Origin: an uncultured Prevotellaceae bacterium
GTDB lineage: Bacteria; Bacteroidota; Bacteroidia; Bacteroidales; Bacteroidaceae
DNA: 23,296 bases
Reading direction: 5' to 3'
Assembly: GCA_946644025.1 (NCBI GenBank)
Contig: CAMPCG010000010.1
Span: 1 to 23,296, forward strand
Below are positions 7,090-13,636 of this stretch, one piece after another. The position numbers and the translations under genes were made by a program. Each line of letters opens with the position of its first letter. The first letter of the stretch is position 1. The notes beneath the pieces are model-generated. The model was not told the DNA's origin, did not search any database, and saw nothing but the letters and a program-made list of their open reading frames with translations.

Positions 7090-7669
7090 AGTTTTCACGA
7101 AGTTTGTTGAAGACTTTATGCTGGCGTATCTGCTCGGGATGCAGGGCGAGGGCTCTCATTTCGCCGACCCACTCCTTGCTGGAGAAGTGCTGCTCTACGA
7201 TGGCTATGTATTTCAGCGCCAGTTCGTATTGCCCCGTGATGAGAGCCGCCTCGGCGAGCCGTCGCAGAGGCCGCTCACAGTCCTCGACACCATCCTTCTT
7301 CACCATCACCTCGAAGGCACTGCGCTGCGCCATTGTCACCATGCCCAGCTGCATGTACACGTCGCTCATCATCATGGCGGCCAGCTCGCTCGTCAGCACA
7401 TCACGCGAGTCGGCAAGGCAGTCACGGACGACATTCGGCCCGCCAAGCCCCAGCCTATACTGCGCCAGGCACACCACCTTGCGGCAGGCCAGCGAACGGG
7501 CAGGCTGCTGACGGTTCTTCTCGACTATCTGCTCCCACTTGCCTTTCAGCTGCAGCGCGTCGTACTCCCGCTCCTCGTCAGTACCGTCGAAACGGTTAGG
7601 CGATGACGAGCAGCCGCAGACAATAAATAGTAAACAGTAAACAATAAACAATAAACTGCATCTAATCAT
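7058..7669 (-). CDS. Small repeat-type lipoprotein paired with the PD40 gene
   Basis: The protein has 203 residues from ATG 7669. An upstream in-frame ATG at 7756 is rejected because it lies within the SusD2 terminator and before the promoter. Its signal peptide ends IVCGC, giving a lipobox Cys within the first 25 residues. The mature part is helical with TPR-like character (for example LRRLAEAALITGQYELALKY and KVFNKLRENYEKTEDQFFL near the end). It recalls the C-terminal repeat region of Bacteroidota membrane proteins often found next to PD40/CxxCH genes (possibly DUF6057-like), but this is a memory-based guess. Its end overlaps the start of the PD40 gene by 32 nt. The signal peptide core has a 7-residue period because it is encoded by a heptamer repeat (7621-7655). 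The promoter lies immediately upstream and predicts a nearly leaderless message. Function unknown. Confidence 0.65.
   Translation of the reverse strand: MIRCSLLFIVYCLLFIVCGCSSSPNRFDGTDEEREYDALQLKGKWEQIVEKNRQQPARSLACRKVVCLAQYRLGLGGPNVVRDCLADSRDVLTSELAAMMMSDVYMQLGMVTMAQRSAFEVMVKKDGVEDCERPLRRLAEAALITGQYELALKYIAIVEQHFSSKEWVGEMRALALHPEQIRQHKVFNKLRENYEKTEDQFFL
7621..7655. repeat. Heptamer repeat encoding a lipoprotein signal peptide
   Basis: Five contiguous units of form NANTAAA fill 7621-7655. In the lipoprotein frame (minus strand) they give LLFIVYC followed by LLFIVCG, a hydrophobic 7-residue repeat that forms the signal-peptide core just before the lipobox Cys. Confidence 0.8.
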
Positions 7670-7674
7670 GGCTA

Positions 7675-7706
7675 CAAAAATACAACAATTTCCCGTAACC
7701 GCCAAA
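7675..7706 (-). promoter_or_regulatory. Promoter abutting the small lipoprotein start codon
   Basis: On the minus strand, TTTG (7706-7703), a 20-nt spacer and TATTTTTG (7682-7675) match the Bacteroidota consensus with the same spacing as the TPR/HTH promoter. Only five bases separate the -7 box from the ATG (7669), so transcription should begin at or within a few bases of the start codon. It begins directly after the SusD2 terminator. Confidence 0.65.
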
Positions 7707-7713
7707 TAATAGC

Positions 7714-7750
7714 AAAAAAAGATGCTGCGTCGCATTGGGCGCAGCATCTT
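7714..7750 (-). terminator. Rho-independent terminator after SusD2
   Basis: The stem AAGATGCTGCG (7719-7729) pairs perfectly with CGCAGCATCTT (7740-7750) over 11 bp, with a 10-nt loop. Read on the minus strand it is followed by a run of seven T residues (7720-7714). It lies about 35 nt after the SusD2 stop and ends the SusC2/SusD2 transcript. Confidence 0.88.
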
Positions 7751-7790
7751 ATTCATTTACGATTTACGAATTTACGAATTACGAATTACT
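7751..7790. repeat. Heptamer repeat at the SusD2 stop codon
   Basis: Degenerate units around TTTACGA or ATTACGA recur at 7-8 nt spacing. The SusD2 stop codon TAA (7788-7786) is within the tract, which then runs to the edge of the terminator hairpin. Confidence 0.7.
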
Positions 7791-9714
7791 CCGCTCCGAT
7801 GTATGCCGGGTTCTGGTCGCAGAGCGGGTTCTTGGTGATCTCGTCTGCAGGGATAGGCATATCCATCTTGAGGTCGTTGTACTCATAGTCGCGGTTGGTC
7901 CAGGGCACATCCTTCAGGTTCTCCTCGTTACGAGTAGGATAGTTAGTAGCCACGTGGTCGGCCATGAAGCCAGACTTCTGCATATCCGGACGGAGGCACC
8001 ACTCGCAGTTGAACTCCTTACGGCGCTCGGTGTTGACGGCCACCTTCCAGACGGGCGACTTGAAGCCCTTCTGAGCAGCATACTGGGTGTAGTAGGTCTT
8101 GGCATCCGTGCGCAGTTCGTCGTTGCTGCCGAAGGGGATAGGATATTCTGTGCGGTTCTTCACGAACGGACCGCCGGCCTCGTTCTCACCCTCAGCACGT
8201 CCAGTCCACTCAGCAAAGCTGTTGTAGTAAGGCAGGTACTTGCTGGTAAGTTCATTTTCCTTACCGGCCTCGAGCTTACCGAAGGCACGCTCACGCAGCT
8301 GGTCGAGCTGTGCCCAAGCCGTTGCAGAGTTCTCGCCCTCAGTGCGGAACAGACACTCAGCATAGTCGAGCATCACGTTGGGCAGACGCTTCCAGTAGAT
8401 GGGAGTGGGGCTCCAGTGACCATCGCCCCATGACTTGTAGTCGGCAGAGGCGGTACGCCACATCTTCGAGCTCCAGATAGAAGGAGCCCACTCACCGTTG
8501 TTGAAGTGGAACTGCTTGGTGTTGGTACCAGAGCCGCCCTTACCAAGGACTTCCTGCAGATAGGGGTTCACACCGTAGATGGCAGGCTCATACCAGCCCT
8601 CATACTGCGGGTCGTAGGCAGGATTGCTCGGGTCAATCTGAGGCACGGCACCGGTGTAGCATGAACCAGCGCGGCGCTTGTCGCCCTTCTCATAGCAGGA
8701 ATACCACTCCCAAGAGAGGTAGAGCGAGCCCCAGCCTCCGTTCTCAGGACATGCGGTGTACCACTTCAGCATCAGCTTCGAAGTGAGGTTGCCCCACTGT
8801 CCCCAGTTGGTGCCCTCGTCGAGCTGCTCCACCCAGACGGCTTCAGGTCCCCATGCCGAAGCGGGATCCCACAGCGTAGTGAACGACTCGTTGAGCTTAT
8901 AGGTGTGGCTGTCTAGGATCTGCTTGAAGCAGGCGGCAGCATCCTTATACAGCTGCTGGGCCTGAGCGGCGTCCTGCTGCTGTCCGTTAGCACCATCGGT
9001 CAGACGATAGGCCTTCCACATATAGGCATCGCCGAGGTAAGCAAGTGCCATACCCTTGGTAGCACGACCAAACTGACCATCGAGAGGTTGCCACTCGAGC
9101 AGCTCGGCAGCGGTCTTGAAGTCCTGGATAATGAAGTCCCACATCTCGACATAGGTTTCTGCGCGGGCCTTTGCAGGAGTGTTTGAATAGTTCTCACCTG
9201 TGGCCAGCATAGGCACGCGGCCGAATGTGGTTGCCAGCCAGTGGTAGTAGAAGCCACGGAGGGCATGGGCCTCACCACGCAGGCTCTTCCAGTACTTCTC
9301 TGTAAACTCAAGGTTGGGCGTAGCAGCTTCAATACCCGAGATATAGTCGTTGGCACGGCAGATACCGGCGTAGACCTGCTTCCAGCCGGAGAGCAGCTCA
9401 GAGGAACCGGGGTTCCAGGCCTGAGAGTTCCAGTTCTTATCCCATCCTGTAGCTTGGGTGTCGATGGTCGGGTGGCAACCGGTGAAGAGGTTGGGCTTGA
9501 AGCCCCAGTCGCCGTCGAATTTGTCATCGGGATACATCAGGTCATAGACGCCGTTCAGACCTTTGATGGCATTGGAGTTCTTCTCAAACATTCCAGAGGG
9601 ATCGATAGAGTCGTATTTGTCGACCGTCAGGAACTCGTCGTTGTCACAGGATGTCAGGCCTACGGCCATCATGCTGCACAGCGCCGTTCCGAAAATAAAA
9701 TATTTTGTTTTCAT
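7786..9714 (-). CDS. SusD-like glycan-binding lipoprotein (pair 2)
   Basis: The protein has 642 residues with a lipoprotein signal ending GLTSC (Cys23) followed by DNDEF. It has the typical SusD/RagB layout: an N-terminal region after DxxP-like residues, helical TPR-like segments (around LRGEAHALRGFYYHWLATTF and ATKGMALAYLGDAYMWKAYR), and a C-terminal region with KRLPNVMLDYAECLFR and ERRKEFNCEWCLRPDMQKSG. SusD proteins cap the SusC transporter at the cell surface and bind the glycan. The gene follows SusC2 by 57 nt without an intervening promoter or terminator, so the two form one transcript that ends at the hairpin 7714-7750. Many aromatic residues (W-rich 60-110 and 280-330) fit carbohydrate binding. 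The likely ligand is xylan oligosaccharide, inferred only from the neighbouring enzymes. Confidence 0.93.
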   Translation of the reverse strand: MKTKYFIFGTALCSMMAVGLTSCDNDEFLTVDKYDSIDPSGMFEKNSNAIKGLNGVYDLMYPDDKFDGDWGFKPNLFTGCHPTIDTQATGWDKNWNSQAWNPGSSELLSGWKQVYAGICRANDYISGIEAATPNLEFTEKYWKSLRGEAHALRGFYYHWLATTFGRVPMLATGENYSNTPAKARAETYVEMWDFIIQDFKTAAELLEWQPLDGQFGRATKGMALAYLGDAYMWKAYRLTDGANGQQQDAAQAQQLYKDAAACFKQILDSHTYKLNESFTTLWDPASAWGPEAVWVEQLDEGTNWGQWGNLTSKLMLKWYTACPENGGWGSLYLSWEWYSCYEKGDKRRAGSCYTGAVPQIDPSNPAYDPQYEGWYEPAIYGVNPYLQEVLGKGGSGTNTKQFHFNNGEWAPSIWSSKMWRTASADYKSWGDGHWSPTPIYWKRLPNVMLDYAECLFRTEGENSATAWAQLDQLRERAFGKLEAGKENELTSKYLPYYNSFAEWTGRAEGENEAGGPFVKNRTEYPIPFGSNDELRTDAKTYYTQYAAQKGFKSPVWKVAVNTERRKEFNCEWCLRPDMQKSGFMADHVATNYPTRNEENLKDVPWTNRDYEYNDLKMDMPIPADEITKNPLCDQNPAYIGAE

Positions 9715-9771
9715 ATTTGTATGCTTTAATCTTGATAGCTTGAATTCGTATGGTACGCTTAATTCGTTTTA

Positions 9772-12700
9772 TTAGAAGGTAACGCTCACACCACCCATGA
9801 AGGTACGGGGCTGCGGATAACGACCGGTATCAAGGCCTTGGAAGAGGATAGAACCTGTACCGACTTCAGGATCGCCGTACTTGTTGTATGACGAGATGCA
9901 AAGCAGGTTGTTGACACCAAGATAGACACGTGCCTTCTGGATTGACAGCATGTTGGAAACTGACTTCGGCAGTGTGTAGCCCACCTGGAGGTTGGAGATG
10001 CGGAGGAAGTCGCCGCTCTTGATCCAGAGGTCGCTGACACGGGTGTTACGGGCATAGTCACCGATAGACAGGCGAGGCAGTGAACCGCCACCGTTGCGGA
10101 AAGCGTCTGCATAGGCATCCTGCAGGATGTTAGGCGTGGTCTGGTCGTCGAGCTGGGTCATGGAGCTCAGCTTCATGGCCGAATAAGAAAGGATGTCCTG
10201 GCCAAGAACGCCATACATGTAGAGGCTGAAGTCCCAGTCCTTATAGGTGGCGCCAATGTTCAGACCGAAGTTCAGGGCGGGGAAGCCGTTGCCCAGGATC
10301 TGGCGGTCGTTCACGTCGAGCACGTGGTCGCCGTTGATATCCTTGAACTTAGCATCGCCGATAGCCAGCGGGTGACCGTTGCCCGGATCAACCTTCGACT
10401 CGGTATCACCATCAGAGAACTTCTGATGACCTTCCATAAAGTAGTTGTAATAAGCGTCGAGGTCAGCCTGGTCCTTGATATAGCCGTCGAACACATAGCC
10501 GAAGTATGAGCCGATAGCCTCACCCTCCATACAGACGGAGTGGTTGTTCCAGTGACCGTTGCCGTCGATGGCACCGACCTGCGAGTTATCGTAGTTGCTG
10601 GCGCCGCTGTTGGCAGAACAGGTGCTGTAGAGCGGGCCGCCCATCTTCTTCACCTTATTCTTAATAGTAGAACCGGTCAGACGGGCATTCCATCCGAAGT
10701 CCTTGTTCACCTGCTTGTGATAGCCGATGGCGAATTCAAAGCCCTTGTTCTCAATCTCACCGTAGTTGGTGTAGACCTGCGTGTCACCTGCCGACGGACG
10801 GAACTGCTGATTGAGGAGCAGGTCCTTCGTGGTCTTGATGAAATAGTCGAGGGTGATGTCCCAGTTGCCGAGGAATGCGAAGTCGATACCGAAGTTCAGC
10901 ATCTCGTTGGTCTCCCACTTCAGGTTAGTGTCCACCAGCGGAGCATACCAACCAGTGTCGCGGTTACGATTGCCGCCGAAGGCACCCGAAACACCATTCT
11001 CACCATAATAGTTATAGGCCACGTCCTTTGCGCTCAGGGCGTAGACGGCCTTACCGGTCATGTTACCGGCGTTACCTGTCTGACCCCAACCGACACGGAG
11101 CTTCAGGTTGTCGACAAACTTCAGGTCCTTCATGAACGGCTCCTCGCTGATACGCCATGCACCGGCCACTGAGGGGAATGTACCCCAGCGGTTGCCCTGA
11201 CCGAAGTTCGAGCTACCGTCACGACGGATGGTTCCAGTCAGCACGTAGCGGTCCATCAGGTTGTAAGAAGCACGTCCGAAGTATGAAATGGTGCGGATGT
11301 CAGGATTGTAAGCACCGTTACCCTGGATGTTATCAGGTTTTTCGGTCAGCTGGATGTCGCGGTTCAGGATGGAGGGGAATTCACGTGCGCTGGCGCTCAC
11401 CCACTGTCCCCACGACTTGTTCACCTCATTACCGACCATCAGGGTCAGATTGTGGATGTCGTAATCAAGCGTGTAGGTCAGATAGGTCTGGATGCCGAGG
11501 CTGTAGCCGTGGCTGTTGTTCAGTGAGAGGGCATAAGCCTGGTCGGCCTGCATGCGCACCTCAGTCAGCTTGCCGCCAATCATGTTGTAGCGGTGGCGAC
11601 CGCCGGTGTAGTCAGAGCTGTTGTTGCCCCAGTATGTATAGGTACCCTGGCTGCGGAGGTCGACCTTGTGGTTCTTCAGCTGGAGGAGGGTCAGGTCGGC
11701 AAAGGCCGTGGTCTGGATACGGTCGTAGCCATTGCGGGCACGGTCGCCGTTCTCCATCTGCGAGGCGTAGGGGTTAGCACCGATGGTGGTGTTACCCTCC
11801 CAGTTGTTCACGGTCTGCTGTGAGCCAGTGCCGTAGGTGCCGTCGCCGTTCACCAGGTTGACGTGGATGAGCTCCTTGGCCGGGTCATTATCAAGATAGT
11901 AGTCCAGCGTGGGGGTCAGCGAAGCGAAGTCACGCAGCGACGACATGTTCTGGTTGTTACCCAGCGACATGTTCGAGCCGCGGCTCTCACTGTGGGTATA
12001 GTTGATGTCGCCACCGATTTCCAAGTACTTATTCACCTTGGTGCTGATGTTGGCGCGAGTGGTGAAGCGCTTGTAGTTGGTGTTGACGACGATACCGTTG
12101 ATGTCGTTGTAGCCGAACGAAAGGTTGTAGAGAGTCTTCTCCGTACCGCCGTTGACGGTCACGCCATACTGCTGCTTCAGGGCGGCGCGCGTCATCTCCT
12201 TCTGCCAGTCGATGGTGTTCAGGTCGCTGAAGTCGTTCTTGTCCCAGACCCTGTTGATGAACATACCGCCGTCGTTGGCCTTAGCCTCCTTGATGGCCTT
12301 GGCATAGGTGCCGAGGTCCAGCACGTCGAGGGTATAGGGCAGCGTCTGCAGACCGTAGTCGGCCGTCACGGTAATGTTGGCCTTGCCCTTGACACCACGC
12401 TTGGTGGTAATCATCACGACACCGTTAGCACCAGCCGAACCATAGATGGCAGTAGCCGAGGCGTCCTTCAGAATCTCGATGCGCTCGATGTCGCCGGGGT
12501 TCACGAAGTCGGCATTGTTGCCCACCTGAACTCCGTCTACGACATAGAGGGGAGAGGCGTCGCCATTGATGGTACCGATACCACGGATGCGGATAGCAGC
12601 ACGTCCGTCAGGCGAACCGTCCTGCATGAACACCTGCACACCGGCGGCAGCACCCTGCAGGGCCTGACCGATGTTCTGCGGCACACGCTTCATCACGGCC

Positions 12701-13092
12701 TCCTGGTCGAGTGTGGCCACCGAACCAGAGATGTCGCTCTTCTTCATCGTACCATAACCCACGACGACCACGTCGGAGAGCATCTGGGCGTCTTCCTTCA
12801 GCACGACGCTGATGTTCTGGCGTCCGCTGACGTTCACACGCTGGGTGACATAGCCGACATAAGAGATTTCGAGACGGTCGTTGCTGGAGGCCGAGACGCT
12901 GAACTTTCCGTTCAGGTCGGTCACACCACCTGTTCTCGTTCCAACTACTGTCACCGACGCACCGATAATCGGTTCACCGGCTTCATCATTCACCGTTCCT
13001 TTAACCAAGCTCTGAGCCAGCGCTCCCATGGGGAACAAACAGAGCAGGAACAGCAACACTAAAGGCTTTTCCAGTGATTTGAATTTTAACAT
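9772..13092 (-). CDS. SusC-like TonB-dependent transporter (pair 2)
   Basis: The protein has 1106 residues from ATG 13092. An upstream in-frame ATG at 13209 is rejected because the extension lacks signal character and crosses promoter-like sequence. The signal peptide (1-26) ends GALAQ. A CarboxypepD_reg-like beta domain (about 28-105) starts VKGTVNDEAGEPIIGASV. The TonB-dependent plug (about 110-235) has the SusC/RagA signature LKDASATAIYGSAGANGV (208-225). A 22-strand-type barrel runs to the C-terminal aromatic residue (GVSVTF). It imports oligosaccharides bound by SusD2 across the outer membrane. The first 44 residues are nearly the same as SusC1 (first 132 nt about 88% identical by hand alignment), while the rest diverges. 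By eye its DNA is less GC-rich than GH115 or GH3, which may reflect high expression or a different history. Confidence 0.95.
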   Translation of the reverse strand: MLKFKSLEKPLVLLFLLCLFPMGALAQSLVKGTVNDEAGEPIIGASVTVVGTRTGGVTDLNGKFSVSASSNDRLEISYVGYVTQRVNVSGRQNISVVLKEDAQMLSDVVVVGYGTMKKSDISGSVATLDQEAVMKRVPQNIGQALQGAAAGVQVFMQDGSPDGRAAIRIRGIGTINGDASPLYVVDGVQVGNNADFVNPGDIERIEILKDASATAIYGSAGANGVVMITTKRGVKGKANITVTADYGLQTLPYTLDVLDLGTYAKAIKEAKANDGGMFINRVWDKNDFSDLNTIDWQKEMTRAALKQQYGVTVNGGTEKTLYNLSFGYNDINGIVVNTNYKRFTTRANISTKVNKYLEIGGDINYTHSESRGSNMSLGNNQNMSSLRDFASLTPTLDYYLDNDPAKELIHVNLVNGDGTYGTGSQQTVNNWEGNTTIGANPYASQMENGDRARNGYDRIQTTAFADLTLLQLKNHKVDLRSQGTYTYWGNNSSDYTGGRHRYNMIGGKLTEVRMQADQAYALSLNNSHGYSLGIQTYLTYTLDYDIHNLTLMVGNEVNKSWGQWVSASAREFPSILNRDIQLTEKPDNIQGNGAYNPDIRTISYFGRASYNLMDRYVLTGTIRRDGSSNFGQGNRWGTFPSVAGAWRISEEPFMKDLKFVDNLKLRVGWGQTGNAGNMTGKAVYALSAKDVAYNYYGENGVSGAFGGNRNRDTGWYAPLVDTNLKWETNEMLNFGIDFAFLGNWDITLDYFIKTTKDLLLNQQFRPSAGDTQVYTNYGEIENKGFEFAIGYHKQVNKDFGWNARLTGSTIKNKVKKMGGPLYSTCSANSGASNYDNSQVGAIDGNGHWNNHSVCMEGEAIGSYFGYVFDGYIKDQADLDAYYNYFMEGHQKFSDGDTESKVDPGNGHPLAIGDAKFKDINGDHVLDVNDRQILGNGFPALNFGLNIGATYKDWDFSLYMYGVLGQDILSYSAMKLSSMTQLDDQTTPNILQDAYADAFRNGGGSLPRLSIGDYARNTRVSDLWIKSGDFLRISNLQVGYTLPKSVSNMLSIQKARVYLGVNNLLCISSYNKYGDPEVGTGSILFQGLDTGRYPQPRTFMGGVSVTF

Positions 13093-13163
13093 AAAACTTA
13101 ACTTGATTGGTTTATAATTAGTAGTAAATATGTTACAATAATAGCAAAAATATTTCAACGCCG

Positions 13164-13171
13164 CAAATTTA
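13164..13171 (-). promoter_or_regulatory. Candidate -7 box for SusC2
   Basis: Minus-strand TAAATTTG matches TAnnTTTG and predicts a leader of about 65 nt to ATG 13092. No TTTG lies at the -33 position, as is common for regulated PUL promoters. A second match, TATTTTTG, lies at 13152-13145, so the choice is uncertain. Confidence 0.4.
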
Positions 13172-13312
13172 GGACTATTCCGAACGTGTCGCTTTCTCTC
13201 ACGTTTCACATACTTTCAAGTTTGTCTCATACCGACGTCTCAGCCGCCAATACACGGCCACACTGAGCTGAATATGAACAATTATGGGGAGGAGTGAGTG
13301 GCGGAGCAGATA

Positions 13313-13378
13313 CCCACACACTTTCTTGCAGAACCTGAAAAGGGGAAATAAAAAAGGTTCTACAAGAATCTGTGTGGG
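13313..13378. repeat. Imperfect 23-bp inverted repeat
   Basis: Arms 13313-13335 and 13356-13378 pair at 20 of 23 positions around a 20-nt purine-rich loop. It lies between the SusD1 terminator and the SusC2 promoter. It may be a second terminator, a leader-like structure or a small mobile element; nothing distinguishes these. Confidence 0.6.
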
Positions 13379-13423
13379 CCAATACCGTGATGAAGATATG
13401 AGCTATATGCCTCCTGCCTGTCA

Positions 13424-13484
13424 GATAAGTGCCTCTTATCTGTAAGATAAGTGTCACTTATCCCAGAGGAAAGTGGCACTTATC
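13424..13484. repeat. Cluster of GATAAGTG palindromes
   Basis: GATAAGTG occurs at 13424-13431 and 13446-13453, and its complement CACTTATC at 13455-13462 and 13477-13484. A partial complement CTTATC lies at 13435-13440. The central pair forms GATAAGTG-T-CACTTATC. The cluster lies about 250 bp upstream of the SusC2 promoter candidates, further than a typical activator site. Confidence 0.6.
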
Positions 13485-13548
13485 TCTACAAGCAAGCATG
13501 AATAGTGCGTCTCATCCGAGGTTATCCTCACTAATTCTTGTAGAGCCT

Positions 13549-13602
13549 AAAAAAAGGGGGCAACAGTTCTTGCGCTCTTATCGCGCAAGGAACTGTTGTC
13601 CC
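13549..13602 (-). terminator. Strong rho-independent terminator after SusD1
   Basis: Arms 13558-13575 and 13583-13602 pair almost completely, with a bulged base and one G:T, around a 7-nt loop; the top is TTGCGC/GCGCAA. On the minus strand the hairpin follows the SusD1 stop by about 35 nt and is followed by a run of seven T residues (13555-13549). It separates the SusC1/D1 transcript from SusC2/D2. Confidence 0.87.
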
Positions 13603-13636
13603 TCTTTCGCTTCCTACAAGCTATGCTTGGGGAATA

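Larger units (their letters stand above)
13093..13636. other. Spacer between SusD1 and SusC2 with terminator, stem-loops and promoter
   Basis: This 544-bp stretch has no convincing gene. From the SusD1 side it holds a terminator (13549-13602), a cluster of GATAAGTG palindromes (13424-13484), a 23-bp imperfect inverted repeat (13313-13378) and an AT-rich region with -7 box candidates before SusC2 (13164-13171; alternative TATTTTTG at 13152-13145). The motif TTCTTGTAGARCCT appears near the terminator (13536-13548) and, inverted, in the 13313-13378 arms, so the elements may be related. Confidence 0.6.

Noticed and set aside
7670..7756. Extended start of the small lipoprotein
   Set aside because: The extension would lie in the SusD2 terminator and upstream of the promoter; the inner ATG gives a proper lipoprotein signal.
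13093..13209. N-terminal extension of SusC2
   Set aside because: It is basic, lacks signal-peptide character and would cross the promoter candidates; MLKFKSLEKP aligns with the SusC1 start.
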